Origin: Planctomycetota bacterium
GTDB taxonomy: Bacteria; Planctomycetota; Planctomycetia; Planctomycetales; Planctomycetaceae
Assembly (NCBI GenBank): GCA_024278285.1
Contig: JAJRTM010000119.1
Coordinates: 1-16,245, forward strand
Length of the DNA: 16,245 bases
Direction of reading: 5' to 3'
Shown one piece after another: positions 1 to 8,191 of the stretch. Under the pieces are notes generated by a model. It was not told where the DNA came from and did not search any database. It saw nothing but the letters and a program-made list of their open reading frames with translations. The position numbers and the translations under genes are program-made. The stretch's first letter is position 1. Each line of letters starts with the position of its first letter.

Positions 1-114
1 AGCCGAAACATCTACTTCACCAGCGAAGGAGCGATTCGCATTCTGGTATCGCAAGAAGGACATCTCAAATTGAGCCAATGGCAACCGAAACAATTCTGGA
101 AATCCAACAAATGA
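1..114 (+). CDS. 3' end of an unidentified protein, possibly a PQQ-like/WD beta-propeller
   Basis: The reading frame is open from base 1 and ends with TGA at 112-114, giving 37 residues that start SRNIYFTSEG and end FWKSNK. The phrase NIYFTSEGAIRIL resembles the blade strands of PQQ-type beta-propellers (IYFTSEDG-like), but the fragment is too short to assign a family. The gene begins outside the window. No terminator hairpin is visible before the next gene, whose start lies 55 bp downstream, so they could share a transcript. Confidence 0.5.
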   Translation, partial: SRNIYFTSEGAIRILVSQEGHLKLSQWQPKQFWKSNK

Positions 115-169
115 AGAAGTGTTGCTTCTCGCATTGATCTGAATTGATAAAAAAGGGAGACTATTTCAC

Positions 170-559
170 ATGGAATCGAAGAGGAATGATTACCTGAAAA
201 CTCAATTTATTCTTACCATTAACATCTGGTTCATTTTTTTGACGATTGCAACTATTTATATCGGCTCCGTTGTTGATCATGTTATTTTTGCATCATCAGA
301 TTATGAGTGGCATGAAAATCCGTTGAGACTATTGCTTGTTTTCCTGATGCAATATTCGCCCTGGATATTTTTAATTCTCAGTGCAGCAATGATTGGTGAA
401 GGGTATTTGATGAGAAAAATATACTCTCAACCGCAGTACGAAACCAATGCACTAAAATGGTTTGCGTTTTTGTCGGTCGTTGCTGTTCTTGCGGCGATAC
501 TGTTTATTCCCTGGGCACTATTGAATTTGTACCTGTTTGGTGGGCCACTTACTGATTAA
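170..559 (+). CDS. Hypothetical three-helix integral membrane protein (129 aa)
   Basis: I do not recognise a family. The protein has three clear hydrophobic segments, at about residues 13-36, 53-80 and 97-123, with a short charged N-terminus (MESKRNDYLK) and a polar stretch around residues 41-52 and 82-96. It is therefore predicted to sit in the cytoplasmic membrane. The ATG at 170 is supported by a purine-rich ribosome binding site (AAGGGAGA, 153-160) about nine bases upstream. The start is 55 bp after the preceding stop codon. No catalytic motif is visible. The gene is followed by roughly 550 bp of repeat-rich non-coding sequence, so it probably ends a transcription unit. Confidence 0.7.
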   Translation: MESKRNDYLKTQFILTINIWFIFLTIATIYIGSVVDHVIFASSDYEWHENPLRLLLVFLMQYSPWIFLILSAAMIGEGYLMRKIYSQPQYETNALKWFAFLSVVAVLAAILFIPWALLNLYLFGGPLTD

Positions 560-718
560 GATTTGTTGCAGGTGGTTTGAATCCTGTAGGCTGCTACGGC
601 ACGCTTCTGTAAGGTAAAACCCAGCGAGGCATAGCCGCTATCAACTTTTCTGACTCTACCGGATTCTATGCGCCAATGATTTCGGTCCTTTTGCTTATTG
701 GCCTTCAGCCAAGAATAC

Positions 719-757
719 AGAGCATCGAAGTTACGACAGTTATTGTTTGGTCGATCC
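719..757 (-). repeat. Half copy of the 10191-10459 inverted-repeat element
   Basis: Read on the minus strand from 757, this begins GGATCGACCAAACAATAACT and continues through GTCGTAAC and TCGATG. It matches the left end of the element at 10191 with a few mismatches over about 38 bases, and is followed as there by CTTGGCTGAAGGCC (685-720 region). The matching right terminal inverted repeat is absent, so this is a solo or truncated end. Confidence 0.65.
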
Positions 758-965
758 AAAGAAAAAAGCATCACAGACCTTGAAGGGAATTATCATGAGG
801 GAACCGGGAAGATTTATTGAGTGCTTCACCTTGCCCTGATGATTCGCGGCGAAATAATCCCTACTATCGAAAAGAGACGGGCAACCCGTAGGAATCTCCG
901 CCTGGTTTTTCCTCTTGTCAATTTATCGACAGTCTGCAACTATCTCTGTTCTAGTCTATCAATAG

Positions 966-1060
966 TAGTATCTTATCATTGAAATACTGCGCAATAGTAA
1001 CAGGATATTTTGGAAAGCCTAACCTACTTCCTGTTTGGTTCCGGCTATGCCGAGTTAGAC
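966..1060 (+). repeat. 46-nt head motif plus short palindrome (copy A)
   Basis: Bases 966-1011 (starting TAGTATCTTATCA, ending GGATATTTT) match 15979-16024 with 8 differences and the reverse complement of 5867-5912 with 9, all 46 nt and without gaps. The motif is followed by a small palindromic module: GCCTAAC (1017-1023) pairs with GTTAGAC (1054-1060) with one mismatch, and encloses the hairpin CGGCTATGCCG (1042-1052). A 21-nt part (1019-1039) recurs at 5910-5930 with two mismatches. Confidence 0.7.
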
Positions 1061-1110
1061 ATTGCGCGAACGAAATTCAGGTATCATTTCATAGCAAGAG
1101 AACAATTTCG

Positions 1111-2091
1111 ATGAAGTGGCAAACCAAGGCGTTTATCTTGCGTCAGTTGAGCCAAATCCCGTTGGGGAAAAGGTTGTATCTTCTGATGCAAAAACTCGCA
1201 GGCTCTAATCGCGCCCAACCCGAGCGTGATTTTGCACGCATTGTTGAATTGCTGGAGATGATTCAAGAGTCTGGTCAGACTGCTCAAGGGAAAGTCTTTT
1301 TTGAAGTCGGTTCGGGCTGGCATCCTTATGCACCACTGGGATGTTATCTGGCTGGGGCAGAAAAAATCATCACCGTCGATGTGAATCCCTGGATGTCGTT
1401 AGCATCTGCGCGGGAATGTATTGATGCTTCAAAAGAACATATTCAGCAATTTGCAAAAAAGATGGAACTGGATGAGGCAGCCGTTTCCGAGCGTTACCAG
1501 AAAATCAATCTTGCTGCGACAAACCTCGACCAACTTTTGGCATCCATGCGAACCGAATACCATTCCCCCGGCGATGCCAGCGCGACCGGGTTGGAATCGG
1601 ACAGCGTCGATTTTATTATCAGCTCTAACGTTCTGGAACATATCCCGGCAACAATTCTGAAAGCGATTACAGAAGAGTCGTTTCGCATTTTGAAACCGGG
1701 GGGGCTTTACGTGCATCGATTTAACCCGGGTGATCATTATGCCAACGATGACGGCTCGGTTACCACGGCTAATTTCTTGCAATTCTCATCAAACACCTGG
1801 AAGAAGTATGGCGAGGGACTCGCCTATCATAATCGAATGCGATGCTCTGAATTCTCGGATATTTTCCGAGAGGTCGGCTTCAGTTCTTTAATCGAAAAAG
1901 AGCGTGTTGATCCAGATGCAGTGAAAGCCATCGAAGATAAAACGATTGAAGTGCATGATGAATTCAAAAGATTTTCACTGGAAGACCTGGCTGCTGATTA
2001 TATGTGGTACACCGGCAGGAAACCAACCACGGTCGATGAAACTGCTGAAGCCAAACAGATGGGAGAAAGTCCCGTTCATCATCAAATATAG
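1111..2091 (+). CDS. Class I SAM-dependent methyltransferase (Methyltransf_11 type), 326 aa
   Basis: The protein carries the usual Rossmann-fold methyltransferase signatures: a glycine-rich SAM-binding motif I (VFFEVGSGWHP, residues 62-72), an acidic end of strand 2 (ITVDVNP, 87-93), the SDSVDFIISSNVLEHIP block (163-179) that ends strand 4, and the post-motif FRILKPGGLY (191-200). The substrate cannot be read from sequence; the two glycosyltransferases downstream suggest a sugar, glycolipid or surface-polysaccharide acceptor. The frame stays open upstream to a TTG at 979, but those 44 extra codons lie in a dispersed repeat, so I chose the ATG at 1111, which has a weak AAGAG ribosome binding site. 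The last 20 or so residues look disordered. No membrane segment is evident. Confidence 0.85.
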   Translation: MKWQTKAFILRQLSQIPLGKRLYLLMQKLAGSNRAQPERDFARIVELLEMIQESGQTAQGKVFFEVGSGWHPYAPLGCYLAGAEKIITVDVNPWMSLASARECIDASKEHIQQFAKKMELDEAAVSERYQKINLAATNLDQLLASMRTEYHSPGDASATGLESDSVDFIISSNVLEHIPATILKAITEESFRILKPGGLYVHRFNPGDHYANDDGSVTTANFLQFSSNTWKKYGEGLAYHNRMRCSEFSDIFREVGFSSLIEKERVDPDAVKAIEDKTIEVHDEFKRFSLEDLAADYMWYTGRKPTTVDETAEAKQMGESPVHHQI

Positions 2092-2110
2092 AAATTAAAT
2101 TTATCGCGGA

Positions 2111-2273
2111 GGGTGGCTGGGGACAGATTGTTGTTTAAAGGGTATGAATATCCGGAAAACTTCCGCACAATCTGCCCCCAGATCTGGACATCTCGTCGCA
2201 TCTGGGGGCAGATTGTCACTAGCCGTGTCGTCAATTGTTCACACTACTTCCGACAATTTGTCCCCAGCCACCC
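2111..2273. repeat. Nested palindromic repeat between methyltransferase and glycosyltransferase genes
   Basis: Two inverted repeats are nested. The outer arms are 2111-2131 (GGGTGGCTGGGGACAG...) and 2253-2273, 21 nt with one mismatch; the inner arms are 2167-2183 and 2200-2216 (ATCTGGGGGCAGATTGT), 17 nt and perfect. The arms are themselves related, so the unit can also be read as two tandem hairpins, each running from a CTGGGG-CAGATTGT arm to an ACTTCCG-ACAAT-TG-CCCCAG arm. A spurious open frame (2113-2394) crosses it. It lies 20 bp after the methyltransferase stop codon and could act as a transcript end or as a REP-like element. Confidence 0.8.
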
Positions 2274-2378
2274 ATCACTGAATAGTTACATTAAATTTAG
2301 CGGTCCCTGGAGTTTAAGCAGAACGATGAAATACGGTTCGTCCAGCCAACCGTACGGCAATGGGAATGAGTTTCGATT

Positions 2379-3548
2379 ATGTTCGTTGAAATAATGTGCT
2401 GGGCTTCCATCGGATTGATCGTTTACAGCTATCTGGTGTACCCGATTATTCTGGCATTGCTCGCAAAGTTATCACCACAGAAATCGCCCAGGAAAATTGA
2501 AGAAATACCTGTCGATCAATGGCCGATGGTCTCGCTGGTCATCGCGGCTTATCGAGAAGAATCGGTGATCGTCGAACGGCTCAACAATGCGCTACAGATT
2601 GATTATCCAGGCGATAATATTGAAATCATTATCGGCGTCGATGGCAACGAAGACGCAACGGGAGAATTAATCAACACTTTTCAGGATACAAGAATTCGAC
2701 TGATGCAATTTCCCGAGCGGCGGGGCAAAGCATCTGTGCTGAATGATTGCATTGCGGTTGCCCGTGGGGAGATCATTCTTTTTTCCGATGCAAATACATT
2801 CTGGGATGCAGATGCTGCAAAACTACTTGTACGCCATTTTGAAGATAAACAGGTCGGCGGTGTTTGCGGACGACTGCTGCTTACTGATGGAAGCACCGGC
2901 GAAAACGTGGATGGAATATACTGGCGATACGAAAATCGTCTGAAGGAATGGGAAGGTAAACTGGGAGCATTACTCGGTGCCAATGGGGCGATTTATGCGA
3001 TCAGAAAAGAAATTTATCAACCGATTCCCTCGCAAACAATTGTCGATGATTTTGTGATTGGTATGCGAATTCATCAATCCGGCTATCAGCTCCTCTATGA
3101 AAAAGAAGCAATTGCCAGAGAAGAAACGGCTCCCACAATCAGCGACGAACTTCAACGCCGCACTAGAATTGGAGCAGGTGCATTTCAAAGTTTAACCTGG
3201 CTTTGGAGATTGCTGCTGCCTCGCTATCCGCTGGTCAGTTGGGCTTTCTGGTCTCATAAAGTTTTTCGCTGGTTCTGCCCGGCTTTCATGGTGATCGCGC
3301 TGGTCAGTAACTTTCTACTGGCACAAACTCCGCTGTATCAAACGCTACTCGCTTTGCAGGGCATATTTTATACGACCGCCGTTTTGGGAAACTTTTCATT
3401 ACTGCCGGGTAAACTTGGGAAATTCGCACAAGCGGTCTGGATGTTCGTGAACATGAATATCGCGTTGGCGCTCGGTTTTAACCGCTGGCTCTTCAATACA
3501 CAAAAAGGAACCTGGAAGAGAACCGAACGATCAGAAACTGAATCATAA
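2379..3548 (+). CDS. Family 2 glycosyltransferase, membrane-anchored, processive-synthase-like (389 aa)
   Basis: The protein has one N-terminal membrane helix (about residues 5-29), a cytoplasmic GT-A domain and C-terminal membrane helices at roughly 290-315, 320-345 and 350-370. Motifs are in the expected order: MVSLVIAAYREESVI (50-64), the nucleotide-binding GVDGNEDATGE (86-96), SDAN (136-139) at the DXD position, DD (223-224) for the acceptor/base, and LQRRTRIGAG (258-267) at the place of the Q/RXXRW motif of cellulose/hyaluronan-synthase relatives. It probably moves a sugar from a nucleotide sugar onto a growing glycan at the inner membrane. The ATG at 2379 has a GGGAATGAG-type ribosome binding site eight bases upstream. 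The next gene, another glycosyltransferase, begins 152 bp later. Substrate and linkage are unknown. Confidence 0.88.
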   Translation: MFVEIMCWASIGLIVYSYLVYPIILALLAKLSPQKSPRKIEEIPVDQWPMVSLVIAAYREESVIVERLNNALQIDYPGDNIEIIIGVDGNEDATGELINTFQDTRIRLMQFPERRGKASVLNDCIAVARGEIILFSDANTFWDADAAKLLVRHFEDKQVGGVCGRLLLTDGSTGENVDGIYWRYENRLKEWEGKLGALLGANGAIYAIRKEIYQPIPSQTIVDDFVIGMRIHQSGYQLLYEKEAIAREETAPTISDELQRRTRIGAGAFQSLTWLWRLLLPRYPLVSWAFWSHKVFRWFCPAFMVIALVSNFLLAQTPLYQTLLALQGIFYTTAVLGNFSLLPGKLGKFAQAVWMFVNMNIALALGFNRWLFNTQKGTWKRTERSETES

Positions 3549-3700
3549 AACTAAGCAGTAGCTATTCAGTGATGCAAAGCCAGACCGCATCCCATTTGCC
3601 CCATTCACCCCGAATTCTGCTCTGGATGTGATTCCGCTGGATCGCTTATAATCCTTGTTGAGCGGATTAAATTCATGTTTTTCAGGCAAATGGATGTGCC

Positions 3701-5578
3701 ATGACGCAGGCGTTACGTCACCAGTTAATACTGTTATTTACGTGTGGATTGGTCTTTTTTGTCAATCTGGGAGCTTCCCGATTGTTCGATGAAGATGAAC
3801 CCAAAAATGCGGAATGTGGTCGTGAAATGTACGAGCGGGGCGATTGGCTTGTCCCAACGTACAATTACGATTTGCGTACCGATAAGCCGATTATGCTTTA
3901 CTGGCTGATGCTCAGTTCTTTTCAATTGCTCGGCGTGAGTGAATTTTCGGCTCGATTACCCTCAGCATTTATGGCGATGTTGACCGTCTTCAGCGTTTAC
4001 GCAATCGGGCGGCGGTTGTTCGATAAACGAGTCGGATTCTGGGCAGCGATCATGCTCGCCAGTTCGTTGATGTATGTCACGATAGGGCGAATTTCGACAC
4101 CCGATTCCACGTTGATCGGTTTCATCACTCTTTCGCTGATGGTTTATGTTTACTCCGTTCCACGTTCTGTCTGGATAACACCGAAACCAAACAGGCAGGC
4201 TAGATTACGAGATTCAACAGAACATTCTTCTAAACCGGTTCCCGAATTTTTCTCGGCTTCCCCCAATCATGCAAACTGGCCCACGGAATATTTGCCAGGT
4301 CGCTGGGGAATGTTTGCCCTTATGTATGCCATCATGGGGCTGGCGGTTCTCACAAAAGGGCCGGTCGGTTTTTTGCTTCCTTGTGCAGTAATCGGTCTGT
4401 TCGTGATGTGTCTCGGTGCATCCCCACAACTGCCCGGCAACCTTTCGTGGAGAAACCCGGTTTCCTCACTCAGCGATTTAGCATTGTTCGCCGCTTCCTT
4501 TTTTGCACCGTCTCGCTTCCTTCCTTCTTTATGGGCGATGCGTCCTTTGACGTTAATACTTGTTGTCAGCGCCGTTGCACTTCCCTGGTATATTTCTGTG
4601 GGAATTGCCACTGATGGCGCCTGGCTGGAAGGTTTCCTGGGCGGTCATAATATCGGACGGTTTTCTTCTGCAATGGAAGGACACAGCGGACCGATTTTTT
4701 ATTACGTGATTGCGATTTTGATGGGCTTTTTTCCGTGGTCGGTATTCCTGCCGGTTGCCCTTTATTACGCAATCTTCAAACGAAACTTATTCAAACAAGA
4801 ACACCGCCCGTTTACTTTTTTGCTTTGTTGGATCGGTCTTTATTTCGTCTTTTTCTCGGTGGCTCAAACGAAGCTACCCAATTATATTCTTCCTTGCTAC
4901 CCGCCGCTGGCACTGCTTACCGCGTGGCTGCTTGTTCGCTGGCAGGAAGAAGCGATTGATCTTCCCGAATGGGCTTTCAAGTGGAGTTCAAGAAGTCTAG
5001 TGGGAGCGGGATTGGCTTTATTGATCGCGCTGCCGATTGCTTCGTGGATTCTTCTTCCCGGCTATCTGTTGCTTGGTGCTATTGGAGTGATCCCGATCGC
5101 TTTAGGTGGTTGGATGATCTACGCCAAAAATCATACCAGCCGTCGGACTTGCTTGAATGGACTCGGAGCAGGTGCGGTTCTGTTGGTCGTGGTTGCTTTT
5201 TCCGGGATTGCACCGTGGTTATCGCATGCCCAGGAAAGTTACCGACTGGCTGATCAAGCTCGCGTCATCAGCAGCGAGCAAACTCCGCTGGCAACCTACG
5301 ATTATTTTGCACCGAATTTGCCCTTTTACGCCCGCCGGAAAGTGATGCGGTTTCATTCGCCAGAAGAAATTGCTGCCTATTTCAAAGAGCATCCCGAGGG
5401 AATGCTTTGTGTGCGAGAAGACCATTGGGGACAGCTCACCAAAGTGCTGCCGGAAAACCTGCATATTGTCGGGCGAACGCAACGCTTCTTCAGAACCCAC
5501 GATGTCCTGCTGCTCCGGGGAAAAAGTTCAGTCACACAATCGGCTGCCCTTCCAGATATAAAGACTCGAATAAAGTAG
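3701..5578 (+). CDS. ArnT/PMT-type family 39 glycosyltransferase, polytopic membrane protein (625 aa)
   Basis: This is a GT-C membrane glycosyltransferase of the type that uses polyprenyl-phosphate sugars. After a first membrane helix (about residues 8-26) comes the catalytic loop ASRLFDEDEPKNAE (25-38) with the acidic DEDEP motif, followed by DKPIMLYWL (61-69), FSARLPSA (82-89) and RISTPD (130-135), all characteristic of ArnT/PMT_2 proteins. Further hydrophobic segments fill residues 90-150, 203-235 and 280-500; the last 120 residues are a more soluble periplasmic tail. A polar segment at about 154-200 is unusually long for the loop it occupies. It probably transfers a lipid-linked sugar to lipid A, a glycan or protein on the outer face of the inner membrane, together with the family 2 enzyme upstream. 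The ATG at 3701 has only a weak ribosome binding site. Confidence 0.88.
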   Translation: MTQALRHQLILLFTCGLVFFVNLGASRLFDEDEPKNAECGREMYERGDWLVPTYNYDLRTDKPIMLYWLMLSSFQLLGVSEFSARLPSAFMAMLTVFSVYAIGRRLFDKRVGFWAAIMLASSLMYVTIGRISTPDSTLIGFITLSLMVYVYSVPRSVWITPKPNRQARLRDSTEHSSKPVPEFFSASPNHANWPTEYLPGRWGMFALMYAIMGLAVLTKGPVGFLLPCAVIGLFVMCLGASPQLPGNLSWRNPVSSLSDLALFAASFFAPSRFLPSLWAMRPLTLILVVSAVALPWYISVGIATDGAWLEGFLGGHNIGRFSSAMEGHSGPIFYYVIAILMGFFPWSVFLPVALYYAIFKRNLFKQEHRPFTFLLCWIGLYFVFFSVAQTKLPNYILPCYPPLALLTAWLLVRWQEEAIDLPEWAFKWSSRSLVGAGLALLIALPIASWILLPGYLLLGAIGVIPIALGGWMIYAKNHTSRRTCLNGLGAGAVLLVVVAFSGIAPWLSHAQESYRLADQARVISSEQTPLATYDYFAPNLPFYARRKVMRFHSPEEIAAYFKEHPEGMLCVREDHWGQLTKVLPENLHIVGRTQRFFRTHDVLLLRGKSSVTQSAALPDIKTRIK

Positions 5579-5708
5579 CAAATTTACTCAAATTCTCCCT
5601 CGTAAACCGCATCATCTGAACTCCGCAGAGTCTCTCAGCTCTTTTTTGCAATCTGGTTCGCTCCATCCTTGAGGTCTGCTGCCGTTGCATGTAGGTTAGA
5701 ATCTTCAG

Positions 5709-5867
5709 TGGGTTGCCCGACCACTTCAGTGGTTGGGTGCCGTCAGGCACAAGATGCTCGCGCCATGTGCGTTCAATATCATTGAAACTTCCAATATAAA
5801 GGAAGCCACATGGCGCGAACATCTTGTTGCTACGCAACCCAACCGCTAAAAGCGGATGGGCTACCCA
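5709..5867. repeat. Branched palindromic element, copy 1
   Basis: Reading inwards: outer stem 5709-5718 with 5858-5867 (10 nt, one mismatch); side hairpins CCACTTCAGTGG (5721-5732) and CCGCTAAAAGCGG (5843-5855); middle stem GGTTGGG (5731-5737) with CCCAACC (5838-5844); side hairpins TGCCGTCAGGCA (5738-5749) and TTGCTACGCAA (5827-5837); inner stem 5750-5769 with 5807-5826 (20 nt, one mismatch). Middle stem, inner stem and the second pair of hairpins meet with no unpaired base, so a four-way junction is predicted. The same layout occurs at 16066-16230. Confidence 0.85.
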
Positions 5868-5912
5868 AAATATTCTGTCTCTTTTGCGCAGCAGCTCGTT
5901 GATAAGATACTA
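5867..5912 (-). repeat. 46-nt head motif, inverted (copy B)
   Basis: Read on the minus strand from 5912, the motif begins TAGTATCTTATCA and ends AATATTTT, directly abutting the outer stem of the branched palindrome at 5867. It is gap-free against copies A (966-1011) and C (15979-16024), with 9 differences to each. As in those copies, the palindromic module follows the motif when read in the motif's own direction. Confidence 0.7.
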
Positions 5913-5984
5913 ACCTACAACCTGTTTGGTAATACAGAAAGTGATCGAGTGAATTTTGCGTACGGAAATTCTGGCCCCAGGCCA

Positions 5985-6944
5985 ATGTCCTTCCAGGCTC
6001 CACAGGGAGATTTATCTGTCTTGGCTGGTTCTGCCAACCCGCAATTTTCCCAGGCGATTGCACAAGAACTGGGGCTTGCGTTAACCCCTGCAGAAACGCA
6101 CACTTTCAGCGATGGCAACGTTTTTGTCCGCGTGCTGGAAAATGTACGCGGTCGCGATTGCTACATCATTCAAGGTGTGCATCATCCGGTCAACGAAAAT
6201 TTCATGGAACTGCTGTTCTGGATCGATGCCCTCAAAAGAGCAAGTGCCCAAAGCGTGACCGCAGTCATTCCGTATTTCAGTTACGCCAAGGGAGACAAAA
6301 AAGACGAACCGCGTGTTTCGATTCGAGCGCGTGTTTGTGCAGATGCGATTCAGGAAGCCGGGGCGGATCGCTGTTTAATGATGGACCTGCACAGTCCGCA
6401 GATTCAAGGCTTCTTTCAAATTCCGGTCGATCATTTATATGGCAGGTACGTTCTGGCGGATCATATCCGTTCATTGGAAATTCCAGATTTAGTCATTTGC
6501 AGCCCGGATGTCGGGTTCGCCAAAGGGGCGTCCGCGTTCGCAAAACTGCTGGGAGTCCCGGTTGTTATTGGGAATAAAGAGCGGACCGATCACACAGAAA
6601 ATGCAGAAGTGCTCGAAGTGATTGGCGATGTTGAAGGGCGCAATGTTGTCATTGTCGATGACTTCACCATTTCGGGAGGAACATTAATTTCGATGGCAGA
6701 ACTACTCATTAAACGGGGCGCCAAAGATGTTTACGCAGCCGTGTCTCATGCCGCGATGACTCCTTCCACGGGAGGCAAACTCGAAAATAGCCCGATCAAG
6801 AAAATGTTCACTTCCGATACAATCGAGCCTCTCCCGGTTGATACCTGCTCGAAGCTGGAAGTCGTCAGCGTCGCCCCGGTTTTTGCAGCCGCGATTCGCT
6901 CAATCCACGAACGAACCAGTGTCAGCATGCTATTCGATGGGTAA
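5985..6944 (+). CDS. prs: Ribose-phosphate pyrophosphokinase (PRPP synthetase), 319 aa
   Basis: The enzyme makes 5-phosphoribosyl-1-pyrophosphate from ribose 5-phosphate and ATP for nucleotide, histidine and tryptophan synthesis. Visible family features are FSDGNVFVRVLENVRGRD (residues 41-58), the HHPVNENFMELL block (66-77), IPYFSYAKGDKKDEPR (95-110), the MDLHSPQIQGFFQIPVDHLY block (133-152) with the catalytic-region His136, the flexible-loop basic residues in IGNKERTDHTE (195-205) and the PRPP-binding loop VIVDDFTISGGTL (222-234). The length is typical. KGDKKDEPRVSIRAR and DDFTISGGT differ from the common RQDRK and DDMIDTGGT forms, marking a divergent branch. I chose the ATG at 5985 because the family N-terminus begins just there; an in-frame GTG at 5949 is possible. 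Its 3' end faces the glcE-like gene. Confidence 0.9.
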   Translation: MSFQAPQGDLSVLAGSANPQFSQAIAQELGLALTPAETHTFSDGNVFVRVLENVRGRDCYIIQGVHHPVNENFMELLFWIDALKRASAQSVTAVIPYFSYAKGDKKDEPRVSIRARVCADAIQEAGADRCLMMDLHSPQIQGFFQIPVDHLYGRYVLADHIRSLEIPDLVICSPDVGFAKGASAFAKLLGVPVVIGNKERTDHTENAEVLEVIGDVEGRNVVIVDDFTISGGTLISMAELLIKRGAKDVYAAVSHAAMTPSTGGKLENSPIKKMFTSDTIEPLPVDTCSKLEVVSVAPVFAAAIRSIHERTSVSMLFDG

Positions 6945-6960
6945 TGATTCAGCGATCATC

Positions 6961-7039
6961 GTAGGGTCCGCTACCCGCGGACCACGCTGGGAAGTTGATG
7001 CCTCCATTTCATGCGGTGGTCCGCAATAGCGGACCCTGC
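6961..7039. repeat. 79-bp palindromic repeat, copy 1, between the 3' ends of prs and glcE
   Basis: The arms are 6964-6985 and 7015-7035. Each arm contains its own hairpin, CCGCTACCCGCGG on the left and CCGCAATAGCGG on the right; the inner stem is GGACCAC/GTGGTCC and the outer stem GTAGGGT/ACCCTGC. A same-length, same-orientation copy lies at 9927-10005. This copy is 16 bp after prs and 9 bp after the stop of the opposing gene, so it may serve as a bidirectional transcript end, although no T-tract follows. Confidence 0.85.
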
Positions 7040-7048
7040 AGATCGCCA

Positions 7049-8191
7049 TCAAGCTAAGGTATCAAAGAGTTTTTGCGGATCAAATTCTAGCTTGATCTTC
7101 TCTATCAGAGAGTTCCTTGAGGCCCCATTACTTGGCGAGTGAGTATTTCCTCCTGGAATTTGATGACCGCTCAGGCATTGAATATTAACATTGAGCGAAG
7201 ACAGATCTGCAAGCAGGGATTTTAACAGCTCATCACCCTCAGCAGTTTCAGCAGTTTCTGCTGCATCGAAAGATCGCAGGATGCAAACGCCGCGAGTCGT
7301 TTGACCAAACCCGGCCCAACGATGTTTGCCCGCAATATCCAATACGTCTATTGTCTGCGAAGGAAGCGAACCAACTCGCAGAATGACAGATTGCTTCAAA
7401 TTATTCGCCGTCGCGATCCAGGGATCAAGGTCTGAATCCCAAGGTTGAACACTAACCAACTCTGCATCAGCTTGCTGGCTGATGGTTTGCCTCATCTGAT
7501 CGCTGAGTGATTGTGTCGTTTCCTTTGTTCCTTCAACAGCATAGAGAAGGTGTATATTGCCATTGTTGTCATCTGGGAAGACTGCATCGAAAACGACCGG
7601 ATTGAAGGGAAGCTCTCGAACTGTTTGCCAAAGTGTTTTGAGACCCTCGGTTGTTTTTGAACTCAATCGATGAACGAGTATTTGTTGAGGTTGCGGCTTT
7701 ACCTGCAATGTTGCGACAACCGGAATCGCGAGTTCTCCATTCGATCCGACAAGTAGTTTACACAGATCATACCCGGCGACATTTTTGACAACCCGTCCCC
7801 CGGCATGAAAAATTCTCCCGCGACCATCAACCGCACTCACCCCCAGCAGCCAGTCCCGCATCGTACCGTAACCTGCTGAGAACGAACCGTACCAGTTTTT
7901 GCAGATTACTTCTGCCACTGTCGTTCTTTCAGGATGCGGCACATTTACCGGCAACCACTGCTGGTTCTCTTCGAGCACTTTTTGCAATTGCGAAACCGTC
8001 ATGCCTGTTTCGATGGTGATCGTCATATCTCGAAACGGATAATCAATCACCTGTTTGAACCCGGAAAGTTCCAGAGACAATTCGTCCTGCTGCCCCAAAG
8101 TGCATAACCACTGAATCTTCTGCTGCGAATCGCCACGTTTGACGATCCACTCGCTTAGTTCCTGCTGCGTTGTTGGTTTGAAACAAGTCAT
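7049..8191 (-). CDS. glcE: GlcE-like FAD-binding subunit of a glycolate-oxidase-type dehydrogenase (380 aa)
   Basis: This is an FAD_binding_4 (PCMH-type) flavoprotein. Recognisable pieces are [19 protein letters not shown] (residues 55-73), [18 protein letters not shown] (79-96), [20 protein letters not shown] (108-127) and the strongly conserved [20 protein letters not shown] (131-150), which together are typical of GlcE rather than of the larger GlcD. GlcE normally works with GlcD and the iron-sulfur subunit GlcF in glycolate oxidation, but neither is in this window. The N-terminal FAD-phosphate loop looks degenerate ([10 protein letters not shown]). I chose the ATG at 8191 because it overlaps the ilvD stop as ATGA, suggesting translational coupling; an in-frame ATG at 8206 is an alternative. 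A stop in ilvD upstream could reduce its expression. Confidence 0.82.
   Translation of the reverse strand: MTCFKPTTQQELSEWIVKRGDSQQKIQWLCTLGQQDELSLELSGFKQVIDYPFRDMTITIETGMTVSQLQKVLEENQQWLPVNVPHPERTTVAEVICKNWYGSFSAGYGTMRDWLLGVSAVDGRGRIFHAGGRVVKNVAGYDLCKLLVGSNGELAIPVVATLQVKPQPQQILVHRLSSKTTEGLKTLWQTVRELPFNPVVFDAVFPDDNNGNIHLLYAVEGTKETTQSLSDQMRQTISQQADAELVSVQPWDSDLDPWIATANNLKQSVILRVGSLPSQTIDVLDIAGKHRWAGFGQTTRGVCILRSFDAAETAETAEGDELLKSLLADLSSLNVNIQCLSGHQIPGGNTHSPSNGASRNSLIEKIKLEFDPQKLFDTLA

Larger units (their letters stand above)
560..1110. other. Gene-free interval with repeat fragments
   Basis: No convincing gene lies here. Short open frames on both strands are made of repeat sequence. The interval holds a half copy of the inverted-repeat element found at 10191-10459 (719-757, minus orientation), an adjoining stretch with small palindromes such as GCGAGGCATAGCCGC, and, at its right end, the 46-nt head motif plus a short palindromic module (966-1060). 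I see nothing identifiable in 780-960. Confidence 0.6.
5579..5984. other. Intergenic interval before prs, largely repeat
   Basis: No gene is supported. The left part (5579-5700) shows nothing identifiable. Bases 5709-5867 are a branched palindrome, 5867-5912 an inverted copy of the 46-nt head motif, and 5910-5930 a 21-nt sequence shared with 1019-1039. An open frame that runs from 5856 into prs starts inside the palindrome and is an extension artefact. Confidence 0.6.

Noticed and set aside
556..774. Minus-strand open frame of 72 codons
   Set aside because: It consists of the half copy of the inverted-repeat element and adjoining repeat; no start signal or motif is visible.
979..1110. N-terminal extension of the methyltransferase
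   Set aside because: These 44 codons lie in a dispersed repeat that occurs elsewhere in other contexts, and a start with ribosome binding site exists at 1111.
2113..2394. Open frame of 93 codons between methyltransferase and glycosyltransferase
   Set aside because: Most of it runs through the nested palindrome, it overlaps the glycosyltransferase start, and it shows no family motif.
3701..5578. Many shadow frames over the family 39 glycosyltransferase
   Set aside because: They lie in other frames of a long membrane-protein gene and have no independent motif or start signal.
5856..5984. N-terminal extension of PRPP synthetase
   Set aside because: The ATG at 5856 is part of the palindrome and of the inverted head motif, and the family N-terminus fits the ATG at 5985.
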